From CAYLJJ01 sp964384025 (GTDB lineage Bacteria > Myxococcota_A > Bradymonadia > UBA7976 > UBA1532), in the NCBI GenBank assembly GCA_964384025.1, contig CAYLJJ010000038.1, forward strand, positions 1 to 53,505: 53,505 nt of DNA, written 5' to 3'. Below the pieces are notes generated by a model. It was given only the letters and a program-made list of their open reading frames with translations, searched no databases and had not been told where the DNA came from. The translations under genes were made by a program, and so were the position numbers. This document shows, piece by piece, positions 33,027 to 41,466 of the stretch (positions are counted from its first letter, which is position 1; the number at the start of each line of letters is the position of its first letter).

Positions 33027-35231
33027 ATGCTTACTTTAAGATCTCCGCTGTGGCTCTTAGCGCTGTTGGTTTTGGGCTGTGGTGGAGAGGAGGGTGCGGC
33101 GCCTGATGACCCCAGCTTAGACAGCGCTGTTGAGGTCTCAGAGCCCGACAGCGGCCCTGAGGTAGACAGCGGTTCTAAGATAGACAGCGGCCCTGAGGTA
33201 GACAGCGGCCCTGAGCCAGATGCTGCTCCCAACCCCTGCCCTGGGGTCGATCCCCAGCTGCTTAAGGTCTACTGGGGCGATTTGCATGTCCACACCACCT
33301 ACTCCATGGACGCTTATTGGTTTAACAGCCTCAACGGTCCCGATGAGGCCTTCGCCTTCGCCAGCGGTGAGGGGCAGGCGAAATTCCCCCTAGATGATCC
33401 CCAAAGCTCCTCCTATGAGCAGTCGATCGATCGCCCCTTGGATTTCACCGCAGTGACCGATCACGCGGAGTTTTTGGGGATCTTTGCGACTGCTTGTGGA
33501 GAGGAGCCTGGCCCTATTCTGAGTCGAAGCTGTGATGCTCTGGGGAGCTATGTTCGTGAGAACATCGAGGCGATGCTCAATGGCGGCCTCCCCTTTGGCT
33601 CGGGACCAGTGACCGGGGCGTTTCCCACCTCCAGCGCCTGGGAGCGCAGCAAGGAGGCCGCCGAGGCCCACAACCAAGACTGCGAGTTTAGCGCCTTCGC
33701 TGCTTATGAGTTCACTGCTCAGCCGGGAGAAGCGATGATACATAGGAATGTGATCTTCATCGGAGAGGAGCTGCCGGAGGAGGTCATCTCCTCGCTTGAT
33801 GTAGAGGATGAGTGGGGGCTCTTTGACGCTCTGGAGAGCGTCTGTCGGGAGGGGGGACACTGTGACTTCCTGACCCTGCCCCACAACTCCAACCTCAGCG
33901 ACGGTAAGATGTTTCGTCCCAGCGAGGATGATGACCTCCCGCTGGCGCGGGGGGGAGAGCGCCTCACGATGGAAGACGCCGCAAAGAAAGCTTTTAATGA
34001 TGTGGCTGTGGAGGTAGTGCAGCACAAAGGCCAGTCTGAGTGTCTGCCGGGCTATGACCTCCTGGGTGGAGAGGAGGCGGATATATTCTGCGGCTTCGAG
34101 CTTTATAAGCCGATCTGCACCGGCGCCGTCGATGATCCAGAGGGGTGTCGAGAGATCTGTGAGACGGTTGGCTTGGGAGAGGAGCCCAGCGAGCCTTCAG
34201 ACTGCACCAACACCCTGGACACGATCCGCGCTGCCTTGGTGGATGGCCTACGGATGCGACCTCTGCTCAACGGCATCAACCCCTATAAGCTGGGCTTTGT
34301 CGGAGCTACAGACAGCCACAACGGTACCCCTGGCAATGTCTTAGAGGAGCGCTTTCGAGGTCACGCAGGGGTCTTGGATTCGACCCCTGAGCTGCTCTTG
34401 GGAGCCTGGTCTTGTGATCCTCAAGAGCCGAGCTGTGAGCCGGAGTGGAACCAGAACGGGATCCCCTTTCAGCCGGGCGGGCTCACCGGTGTCTGGGCTC
34501 CACGAAACACCCGCGAGGAGATCTTTAAGGCTCTCCGTCAGAAGAGCAGCTATGCCACCAGCGGCCCCCGTATCTCCACGCGAGCCTTTGCCCGTTGGAC
34601 ACCCTTTCCAGAGGGCGCCTGCGCTCTATTGGATGAACAGATCGGGCGAACAGATGGGGCCTTTCAGGCGCCTGCCGCAGTCCCGATGGGGGGCAGCCTC
34701 CCAAGGCCTCCCCAGGCTGACTCCAAACCCAACCTTCTGGTCTGGGCTCATCAAGATCCAGGTGGAGAGCGCTGGGGGACCCCCCTTAATCGCATCCAGA
34801 TCATCAAGGGCTGGGTAGATCCTTCGGGGCTGCCCCGAGCGAAGATCATCCATCTCACAGGGGAGGAGCGCGCGCCGCATCAACTCCCACAGCCCAATGA
34901 GGGCTGTGAGGTCCCCCCCGATGCAGGCCCTGAGCGCCTCTGTGGGGTTTGGCGAGATGAGGAGTTTGAGCCTGGACAGGATGTTTATTATTACGCGCGG
35001 ATCTTAGAGAACCCCAGCTGTCGTTGGAACACTTGGCTCTGTGTCAAGGAGCAGGTGGAGTGTGCTCAATTGGAGCTCCCAACCAGGAGCTTTCCTCAGG
35101 GCAGCGCATATGTAGGCTATGAGGGCTGCTGTGAGCCCAGCCCTGAAGATCCCAACCAAGCGCGGCTAAAACAGGAGCTGATCCAGGAGCGCGCCTGGAC
35201 CTCCCCCTTCTGGTATGAGGTTGAGCGATGA
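33027..35231 (+). CDS. DUF3604 lipoprotein
   Basis: 734-residue lipoprotein. Signal with lipobox LVLGC (Cys about 17), then an Asp/Ser/Pro linker encoded by an 18-base tandem repeat, then a DUF3604 domain. The domain starts VYWGDLHVHTTYSMDAYW and has FTAVTDHAEFLGI, VGATDSHNGTPGNV and IQIIKGWVD. The HxH and DH motifs recall PHP-type metal hydrolases, but no reaction is established for the family. Many cysteines suggest disulfides. The ATG at 33027 has GGGGAGAGG just before it and lies 8 bases after the HupE-like stop; the frame is open upstream to 32982. The stop overlaps the next gene as ATGA. Confidence 0.9.
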   Translation: MLTLRSPLWLLALLVLGCGGEEGAAPDDPSLDSAVEVSEPDSGPEVDSGSKIDSGPEVDSGPEPDAAPNPCPGVDPQLLKVYWGDLHVHTTYSMDAYWFNSLNGPDEAFAFASGEGQAKFPLDDPQSSSYEQSIDRPLDFTAVTDHAEFLGIFATACGEEPGPILSRSCDALGSYVRENIEAMLNGGLPFGSGPVTGAFPTSSAWERSKEAAEAHNQDCEFSAFAAYEFTAQPGEAMIHRNVIFIGEELPEEVISSLDVEDEWGLFDALESVCREGGHCDFLTLPHNSNLSDGKMFRPSEDDDLPLARGGERLTMEDAAKKAFNDVAVEVVQHKGQSECLPGYDLLGGEEADIFCGFELYKPICTGAVDDPEGCREICETVGLGEEPSEPSDCTNTLDTIRAALVDGLRMRPLLNGINPYKLGFVGATDSHNGTPGNVLEERFRGHAGVLDSTPELLLGAWSCDPQEPSCEPEWNQNGIPFQPGGLTGVWAPRNTREEIFKALRQKSSYATSGPRISTRAFARWTPFPEGACALLDEQIGRTDGAFQAPAAVPMGGSLPRPPQADSKPNLLVWAHQDPGGERWGTPLNRIQIIKGWVDPSGLPRAKIIHLTGEERAPHQLPQPNEGCEVPPDAGPERLCGVWRDEEFEPGQDVYYYARILENPSCRWNTWLCVKEQVECAQLELPTRSFPQGSAYVGYEGCCEPSPEDPNQARLKQELIQERAWTSPFWYEVER
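33147..33218 (+). repeat. Four tandem 18-base repeats in the DUF3604 gene
   Basis: Units at 33147-33164, 33165-33182, 33183-33200 and 33201-33218 follow GACAGCGGCCCTGAGGTA. They encode a repeated D-S-G-P-E-V linker behind the lipid anchor. A looser copy lies at about 33119-33136. Confidence 0.85.
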
Positions 35232-36004
35232 GGCTCCTCCCCTTTCTGTTTCTATCCGCGATCCTCTCCTGTGATGGAGGGGCTGAAGGCTTTGAGGCTG
35301 GAGCCTCCCGCCCTGAGAAGCTGATCCGCGCGAGCCCCTATCCCCGACTGATCTTGGAGATCGACGCGGTGGCCGGGCTCAGCCTCCGAGAGGGGATCCC
35401 TGAGCTGCTGGTATCGGGGCTTGAGGAGTTGCTGGATAAGCCGGGTGGAATCCAGGTCCAGATAGATGGAGAGATCCCCTCCAAAGGAGAGGAGCATGCT
35501 TGGGAGTTTGATGAGCTTCAGGGCTTGGCTGATGAGCACTTTGATCTAGAGACACCTGAGGACACCATCAAGATCCATATCATGCTCCTGGATGGTCACT
35601 CTGCTGATGATGATGAGACCGGCAGCGTCCTGGGCTTGGCTTGGTCCAGCGCGCACTTGGTTCTCTTTAAGAATACACTGGGGAGCAGCTGTGAGCATCA
35701 GCCACCCCGCCCCATGGGCGCCGCCATCATTCAGGCGCTCTGCCTGGAAGCTGAGCGCGCCATCCTCTTCCATGAGCTGGGACACTTAATCGGCTTGGTC
35801 AACAACGGGATCTCGATGCAGAGCGAGCATCAGGATAAAGAGCGTGGAGCGCACTCCAACAACGAGGAGTGTCTGATGTACTGGGCCTATGAGGGGCCTC
35901 GTCTGGTGGAGATGCTTAGAGAGCAGTTCCTCAAAAGCGGCAGCGGCTCCATCGGCTTTGATGATGCCTGCTTGGCTGATATCAAGGCGGTTCGAGAGCC
36001 TTGA
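35228..36004 (+). CDS. Zincin-type lipoprotein (putative metalloprotease)
   Basis: 258-residue lipoprotein with lipobox ILSC (Cys15). Near the middle it has ERAILFHELGHLIGLVNNG, an HExxH zinc motif (His182, Glu183, His186) followed by Gly at the metzincin position; a further His-rich stretch (SEHQDKERGAHSNN) may supply the third ligand, though the exact metzincin HExxHxxGxxH is not present. ECLMYW after it is like the Met-turn of metzincins (CxMY). It is the last gene of the four-gene envelope operon, overlapping the DUF3604 stop as ATGA. Confidence 0.75.
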   Translation: MRLLPFLFLSAILSCDGGAEGFEAGASRPEKLIRASPYPRLILEIDAVAGLSLREGIPELLVSGLEELLDKPGGIQVQIDGEIPSKGEEHAWEFDELQGLADEHFDLETPEDTIKIHIMLLDGHSADDDETGSVLGLAWSSAHLVLFKNTLGSSCEHQPPRPMGAAIIQALCLEAERAILFHELGHLIGLVNNGISMQSEHQDKERGAHSNNEECLMYWAYEGPRLVEMLREQFLKSGSGSIGFDDACLADIKAVREP

Positions 36005-36012
36005 TATCAGCC

Positions 36013-37125
36013 TTAACGCAGCCTAAAGAGCCGCAGCCCTGCTCCTTTGATCTCCAGATAGAAGGCAAACTTAAAGCGGATGAGGCCATCGCTTCCCTTT
36101 AGGCCCTCTGGGGGATTGGGGAAGGGCTGTGCAGCTCTAAAGGCCCGAATCGCTTCATCATCTAGATGCGTGGTCCCGCTGTCACGTTGAAGATAGATAT
36201 CTTTTAGGGCGCCGCGTGCGTCTAGAGTCACTTCAACTACGGTCATCCGGTCTCGGACTCCGTAGACCCGACCGTAGGGATCAACGCTGCGATGCGCTTG
36301 AAGAGGGTTCCAGTGTTGAACTACACCTGCCTTCACTCGGTTAAAGAACCAAGCATACTTATATTGCTTGGTGTTCAGGAAGGTCTCCTCCCCACGATCT
36401 ACATCCTCCACATGGTCCACCGAGCCGATCCGCTTCAGGATCGCCTTGGGGCCCAAGCTGGGGAGGAGCGAACGATAATCCTTAGGGGCGGGGAGACCCC
36501 CCTGCTCTTCAGCCCTCTGACCTTCGGACTTTGAAGGTTGCTCAGCTCGTCTAAAGACGCCCTCTCCCTTCTTGATCTTTTTCTGCTCTTTGCGTGAGCG
36601 CTTCGGGCTCTTTTTTTTGCCCGCTCCCTTAGCTTTTGAGGCGCTGCGGCTCCGCTTGGATCTTGAGCTCTTCCGCTTGGTTTTCTTAGCTTGCTTCTTT
36701 TCTCTCTTGAGCTTCCCCGCCTCATCATCTCCAGGGGAGATCAGACGACGGTTGGACTTGAGTACCTTGGGGCTGGGTAGAGCGTGATGAACGCTCCTCT
36801 GCTCTCGCTCCACCTTGGAGTTGTATTCTGAGAGGAAGCGAGACTCCTTAGGCACCTCTTCTCGTTTGGGAGGTTGAATCTGAACCACTTGCCCTTTCTT
36901 CTTCTCCTCAGGTTTTTTGGGCTCTTTCGCCCTCTCTTTAGGGCGTTTTTTCTGAGTCAGGCGCGCGACTTCAGCAGCGCTGAGGATATGAAGTCGCTGA
37001 CTCCTCGTGGAGTTAAGGGCTTTGGTCTTGGGTAGAGGTTCTAGAAACTGGGCTCTGAGACTCCAAGCCAAGAGGAGATGAACTCCCAAAGAGAGGAGCA
37101 GCGCGGGGGGAATGGCGCGATTCAT
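36013..37125 (-). CDS. TonB-family protein
   Basis: 370-residue protein with an N-terminal membrane anchor (residues 5-25), a long Lys/Arg/Glu/Pro-rich periplasmic spacer (about 60-230) and a TonB-like C-terminal domain (TVVEVTLDARGALKDIYLQR, then LDDEAIRAFRAAQPFPNPP). TonB proteins pass energy from the inner membrane to outer-membrane partners, but single TonB-like proteins in Myxococcota also serve motility or secretion. No exbB/exbD or receptor gene is adjacent. ATG start. It converges with the zincin gene. Confidence 0.82.
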   Translation of the reverse strand: MNRAIPPALLLSLGVHLLLAWSLRAQFLEPLPKTKALNSTRSQRLHILSAAEVARLTQKKRPKERAKEPKKPEEKKKGQVVQIQPPKREEVPKESRFLSEYNSKVEREQRSVHHALPSPKVLKSNRRLISPGDDEAGKLKREKKQAKKTKRKSSRSKRSRSASKAKGAGKKKSPKRSRKEQKKIKKGEGVFRRAEQPSKSEGQRAEEQGGLPAPKDYRSLLPSLGPKAILKRIGSVDHVEDVDRGEETFLNTKQYKYAWFFNRVKAGVVQHWNPLQAHRSVDPYGRVYGVRDRMTVVEVTLDARGALKDIYLQRDSGTTHLDDEAIRAFRAAQPFPNPPEGLKGSDGLIRFKFAFYLEIKGAGLRLFRLR

Positions 37126-37291
37126 AAAGTTCTCTGACTCATAGGGGGCTCTCCCTCTCAGCTCTCTTGGACAGGCTCAACTCGCGCTGGAGCGGAACAG
37201 AAAAGATCTTTAGATCATGCCGAGATGTTTCAAGAGAGCATCCAGGCCAGCATCTCCTCAACCTCTCCCTTGGTCTCTTGGAAAAGTACAC

Positions 37292-37320
37292 TTGGTATAG
37301 ACTTACCTTTCCGTTAAATT
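37292..37320 (+). promoter_or_regulatory. Putative sigma-70 promoter of the pilin gene
   Basis: TTGGTA at 37292-37297 and TAAATT at 37315-37320 are 17 bases apart, in the spacer before the pilin start at 37350. The match to consensus is moderate. No sigma-54 type site was seen. Confidence 0.4.
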
Positions 37321-37349
37321 CGAGCTGAACAGCCAGAGAGGGAGAGATC

Positions 37350-37880
37350 TTGAAGAGAAACCTCGGTTTCACCATGCTTGAGCTTATGATCGTCGTGGCC
37401 ATTATCGGCACTCTGGCTTCAATCGCGATTCCAGTTTTCGGGAAAATGGTCAAGAGGAGTAAGAGCACTGAGGCTCTGATGAACCTCCGACGTATGTTTG
37501 ATGGCGCCCTCACCAGCTACCAAGGAGATGAGGTTGATCGGGGTGGTGGCATCGGAATCCCTAAATTCCCCGACACGGTAGTGGAGACCCCTGGGGAGAA
37601 CGCCTGCTGTGACGGAGCCAAGTTCCGTTGCCCTCCCAATTCCAGGATCTGGAAGAAGCAAACTTGGCAGGAGCTGCAGTTCTCCATCGATGATCCTCAC
37701 TTCTATTGGTATGAGTTTGTCAGCGAGGGAGAGGGGCTTCATGCCCAGTTTACAGCCCGCGCCTTGGGGAACTTAGACTGCAACGATAGATACTCCACCT
37801 TTGAGCGCATTGGCTTTGTAGATCTAAGCATGGGTGTCTCTGGAAGCGCGGGGGTGTTTAAGAAGGACCCTTTGGAGTAG
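37350..37880 (+). CDS. Type IV pilin-like protein
   Basis: 176-residue prepilin. A very short leader MKRNLG is followed by the cleavage site G-FTMLE and the hydrophobic helix LMIVVAIIGTLASIAIPVF, the standard class III prepilin signal. The mature domain has four or more cysteines (NACCDGAKFRCP) and a C-terminal DLSMG segment. It could be the major pilin or a minor pseudopilin; no pil genes adjoin it. The start is TTG with GGGAGAG about 6 bases upstream. The end overlaps the convergent BtpA-family gene by 23 bases. Confidence 0.9.
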   Translation: MKRNLGFTMLELMIVVAIIGTLASIAIPVFGKMVKRSKSTEALMNLRRMFDGALTSYQGDEVDRGGGIGIPKFPDTVVETPGENACCDGAKFRCPPNSRIWKKQTWQELQFSIDDPHFYWYEFVSEGEGLHAQFTARALGNLDCNDRYSTFERIGFVDLSMGVSGSAGVFKKDPLE

Positions 37881-38637
37881 CTGTTCTGATCTCAAGGCAA
37901 GCCTCTCTATTGACTCTCTCTCCACGCTTAAGCGCACTCCCGACGATAAAGCCTGCCCCTGGATAGGCACTCAGGTTCTCCGCGTTGATCCCAGAGCCGA
38001 TAAAGAGGGGTCGCTCTATCACGCCCTGAAGCTGTTTGAGCTGTGCTGGATCTGTAGGCTGGCCTGTACCGCTGCCTGAGAGGATCAGGGCATCTGCGTG
38101 CCCTCTAAAAGCGGTGTCTTGGGCGAGCTGAAGCAGATCTGGAGGGCTGATCGCCTGGGCATGCTTAACCATCAGATCTGCCATGATGCTGATCGGAGCA
38201 CCCAAGGCAGCGCGCAGCCGCAGCAGCTCAGCGGCGCGGCCCTCGATGAGGCCCTGATCCGTCACCATCGCTCCCACCAAGACATTAACTCGGATAAACT
38301 GAGCGCCCACCGCGCAGGCGATCCCCAAGGCGGCCTCTCCATCATTGCGCAGGACGTTGATCCCCAAAGGAAGCTCTCCTGTAGCTTGACGCACCGCTAG
38401 AGCGCAGCGAGTCAGCGCGGCGATGCTGATGGGGGGTAGACGCTCTTTAAAGAAAGGGGTGTCATGGAAGTTCTCTACCATGATCCCATCAAAGCCGGTC
38501 TCAGCCAGGATTCTCGCGTCAGCTACAGCGCGCTGAACCACCACGCTCAGATCACCTTGAAAGCCGGGCGCTCCAGGAAGAGCCTCTAGGTGCACCATCC
38601 CAATCAGCGCAGGCCAGCGTCTAAAAACTAAGTTCAT
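37858..38637 (-). CDS. BtpA/SgcQ-family protein
   Basis: TIM-barrel protein of the BtpA family, named for a protein needed for photosystem I in cyanobacteria; in heterotrophs the role is unknown. Family segments: ALIGMVHLEALPGAPGF, GFDGIMVENFHDTPF, LGINVLRNDGEAALGIA, FIRVNVLVGAMVTDQG, DALILSGSGTGQP and FIGSGINAENLS. The ATG at 38637 fits the family's N-terminus but lacks an SD; a TTG at 38682 with GAGGG upstream would add 15 residues. It overlaps the pilin gene at its 3' end and is divergent from the phosphoglucomutase gene. Confidence 0.88.
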   Translation of the reverse strand: MNLVFRRWPALIGMVHLEALPGAPGFQGDLSVVVQRAVADARILAETGFDGIMVENFHDTPFFKERLPPISIAALTRCALAVRQATGELPLGINVLRNDGEAALGIACAVGAQFIRVNVLVGAMVTDQGLIEGRAAELLRLRAALGAPISIMADLMVKHAQAISPPDLLQLAQDTAFRGHADALILSGSGTGQPTDPAQLKQLQGVIERPLFIGSGINAENLSAYPGAGFIVGSALKRGERVNREACLEIRTATPKGPS

Positions 38638-38704
38638 AGGGGGAGCTTGACAGATCCAGGATTGGGCTGCCACCGTCCCCAAAATTCAGCCCTCGGAGAA
38701 CTCA

Positions 38705-40333
38705 ATGCATCCTCAAGCTGGTCAAGCAGCGCCCCCTGAACTTCTCGTCGATCTTCCTCGCCTGATCTCTGATTTCTTTAGTCACAGTCCCAATCTTGAG
38801 GATCCCAGCCAGAGAGTGCTTTTTGGGACCTCAGGGCACCGCGGCTCCTCCCTGCGCAGGAACTTTAACGAGGCTCATATCCTGGCGATCACCCAAGCGG
38901 TCTGTGAGATTCGCGTCCAAGAGGGGGTGGATGGTCCTCTCTTCTTGGGTAAGGACACTCATGCCCTCTCCGAGCCTGCTCAGCGAGTCGCCCTACAGGT
39001 CTTGGCTGCTCACGGTGTTGAGGTTCGCTGGAGCGAAGAGTTTACGCCCACCCCAGCGCTCTCCCTCGCCATCTTGGATTGGAACCGAGGGCGCAGTAGA
39101 GGGCTCGCTGATGGGATCCTGATCACTCCTTCTCATAATCCCCCTGAGGATGGAGGTTTTAAATACAACCCCAGCCACGGAGGGCCTGCGGGCTCAGCCC
39201 TAACCCAGCGCATCGAGACCCGCGCCAATGAGCTGCTCTCTCGACCAGAGAAGGTCCTACGCCTCCCTCTCAGCCAAGCTCTGAAAGCCAAACATCTCAA
39301 GCTCTATGACTTCCGCGATCCCTACCTGGAGGCGCTCTCGGAGATCGTCGATATGGAGGCGATCGCCGCCTCTGGGCTGCGTATTGGGGTGGATCCGATG
39401 GGAGGAGCGGCGCTGGGCTATTGGGCGCCGATGGCGGAGCGCTACCGCCTTAATATCGACGTGGTCAACCCCTATCCAGATCCTCGCTTCGCCTTTATGA
39501 GCCTGGATCTGGACGGAAAAATTCGTATGGACTGCTCCTCACCCTATGCGATGGCGGGGCTGATTCAACTCAAAGATCGCTATGACATCGCCTTTGGCAA
39601 TGACGCGGACTCTGATCGACATGGCATCGTCACCCCCAGCGTGGGCTTGATGAACCCCAACCATTACCTCTCGGTGGCCATCGACTATCTCTTCAAAAGT
39701 CGGGGTGGCTGGCCCAGCTCCTGCCATATCGGTAAGAGCTTGGTGAGCAGCGGGATGATCGATCGGGTCGCAGCGCGCCTGGAACGTGAGGTCTCTGAGG
39801 TCCCTGTAGGCTTTAAGTGGTTTGTAGAGGGCCTAAGCAGCGGCGCCTGCGGCTTCGCTGGAGAGGAGAGCGCTGGGGCAACCTTCCTACGTCGAGACGC
39901 AGGGGTTTGGACCACAGACAAGGATGGCCTGCTCCTCAACCTCTTGGCGGCGGAGATCACCGCTAAGACAGGCCGAGATCCTGGAGCACACTATCAGGAG
40001 TTGGTGGAGATCTTTGGAGAGCCTGTCTATGAGCGCCTAAGCGCACCCGCGAGCTTAAGAGAGAAAAAGCTCCTCAGCAGCCTCTCTCCTGAGCAGGTCA
40101 AGGCGGAGACCCTGGCGGGAGATCCGATCCTCTCCAAGCTGAGCAGGGCTCCAGGGAACGGCGCGGCCATCGGAGGTTTGAAGGTGAGCACAGCGCAGGG
40201 CTGGTTCGCCGCGCGGCCCTCAGGGACAGAGGAGATCTATAAGATCTACAGCGAAAGCTTTAAGGGCAGGGCGCACCTCAAGCAGATTCAGGAGGAGGCT
40301 CAATCTATCGTCCAGAGCGCCTTGAGCAGCTGA
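38705..40333 (+). CDS. pgm: Phosphoglucomutase (alpha-D-glucose phosphate-specific)
   Basis: Interconverts glucose 1-phosphate and glucose 6-phosphate in glycogen and polysaccharide metabolism. 542 residues, very like E. coli Pgm over the whole length: FGTSGHRGSS, phosphoserine loop ITPSHNPPEDGG (Ser143), metal-binding GNDADSDRHG, sugar-specificity GEESAGATFLRRD, and C-terminal phosphate site RPSGTEEIYKIYSE. ATG start with GGAGAA upstream. A single gene. Confidence 0.97.
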   Translation: MHPQAGQAAPPELLVDLPRLISDFFSHSPNLEDPSQRVLFGTSGHRGSSLRRNFNEAHILAITQAVCEIRVQEGVDGPLFLGKDTHALSEPAQRVALQVLAAHGVEVRWSEEFTPTPALSLAILDWNRGRSRGLADGILITPSHNPPEDGGFKYNPSHGGPAGSALTQRIETRANELLSRPEKVLRLPLSQALKAKHLKLYDFRDPYLEALSEIVDMEAIAASGLRIGVDPMGGAALGYWAPMAERYRLNIDVVNPYPDPRFAFMSLDLDGKIRMDCSSPYAMAGLIQLKDRYDIAFGNDADSDRHGIVTPSVGLMNPNHYLSVAIDYLFKSRGGWPSSCHIGKSLVSSGMIDRVAARLEREVSEVPVGFKWFVEGLSSGACGFAGEESAGATFLRRDAGVWTTDKDGLLLNLLAAEITAKTGRDPGAHYQELVEIFGEPVYERLSAPASLREKKLLSSLSPEQVKAETLAGDPILSKLSRAPGNGAAIGGLKVSTAQGWFAARPSGTEEIYKIYSESFKGRAHLKQIQEEAQSIVQSALSS

Positions 40334-40334
40334 A

Positions 40335-41288
40335 TCACTTCAGCAGCCCACAGTCAAACTCCTTGATAAAACGAACATTGATCTCCTCATAGCCATTGGG
40401 CCGCGCCTTGGAGAGGTACTGGGTGTGGTACTTATAGTCCGCCTCAATCTCCTCCATCGGCTCAGCGTTGATACATTTCTGGATGATGCCCACGAGCATA
40501 CCGCTGCGGTGCATTCCTCCACCGCAGTGAACCAGGAGGTTGCCCTTAGGAGCCTCACCGCCGGGCTGTAGGAGGGTCTCCTTGATCAGCTGAGCCACCT
40601 GCCTCTGAGCCTCTGCTCTGTTTTCCTCATAGTGCGCCTCATCTCCAACCAGCTCGCGCCAGGAGGGTTTTTGAGGATCAACATGCTTCATGGCGTTGTA
40701 GTGGCTGCCCCCGCTCTTGAGGATCTGCGTCTCCTCTGCCTGGATAAAGTCATGCAGAGGAAAATCTCCGGTATAGAGGTTGACCACATGCTTAAGGCCC
40801 CCCTTGTTGATCAGATCACTGAGGCAGGAGTTGAGTTCTCCGGCGTCTACAAATACCCCTGAGCGATAGAGGAGGAGGGGGGCACCGTTCTGGCTATAAC
40901 CCTTAACCTGAACCACCCCCAAGTTGTCACCCTGATAGGCTTGGAAGTTGGTGCGTACGAGGTGCCCTAACACGATCCGCGCGGCGCCCCGCAGCTTGGC
41001 CTTATCCAGTTCGACGCCCCAAGCAGCGGCGATGCGTCTAGAGGCGGCCTTAGACTGAGCCCAGAGATCTTTGCCGTAGAGGACTCCACTGTTACAGCGC
41101 CAATCTTGAGCGTTCAGACCCGCCTCCTTGAGCACCTTTAAGGCTTTGGGGCGCAAGCTGCGATTGGACCAGGGCGCTTCTTTATTGAGGAGGAGCTGCC
41201 CTTGGGGTTGAAGCTTGGGAGGAGCGTCGCTCCAGGCGGGGAGAGCCAGGAGCAGGAGGCTTGAGAGGGCAAAGAGCGATGGGCGCAT
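40335..41288 (-). CDS. Exported tyrosine-phosphatase-like protein
   Basis: 317-residue protein with a Sec signal peptide (LFALSSLLLLALPAWS, cleavage near 20), so it acts outside the cytoplasm. Near the C-terminus it carries LLVHCGGGMHRSGMLVG, which fits the C-x5-R-S signature of cysteine-dependent phosphatases (nucleophile Cys255, then Arg261). VVNLYTGDFPLHDF upstream is like the dual-specificity phosphatase core. Exported phosphatases of this kind may act on phosphotyrosine, lipid or inositol phosphates; the substrate is unknown. ATG start with GGAG 4 bases upstream. It ends 1 base from pgm, converging. Confidence 0.85.
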   Translation of the reverse strand: MRPSLFALSSLLLLALPAWSDAPPKLQPQGQLLLNKEAPWSNRSLRPKALKVLKEAGLNAQDWRCNSGVLYGKDLWAQSKAASRRIAAAWGVELDKAKLRGAARIVLGHLVRTNFQAYQGDNLGVVQVKGYSQNGAPLLLYRSGVFVDAGELNSCLSDLINKGGLKHVVNLYTGDFPLHDFIQAEETQILKSGGSHYNAMKHVDPQKPSWRELVGDEAHYEENRAEAQRQVAQLIKETLLQPGGEAPKGNLLVHCGGGMHRSGMLVGIIQKCINAEPMEEIEADYKYHTQYLSKARPNGYEEINVRFIKEFDCGLLK

Positions 41289-41466
41289 GATTCTCCATAT
41301 CTCTTGAGCGGTTTTACCGCTGGGTGGATCTCACAAACCTACTCCAACAGTCGCCCAGGTGACAGTCGCTGAGTTGGAGGGCATCAATGAAGATCCCCGA
41401 TGGATCAGGCAACGCTCCAAGGTTTAAAGGGGCTCTCTTCTGAACAAGCCCCAAGCCCTACCCTGC

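Noticed and set aside
33147..33218. 18-base tandem repeat considered as a regulatory or CRISPR-like array
   Set aside because: It is in frame and encodes a linker behind a lipid anchor, which fully explains it.
37858..37880. 23-base overlap of pilin and BtpA genes as a sign of misannotation
   Set aside because: Both proteins have family-supported C-terminal regions up to their stops; a small convergent overlap is plausible.
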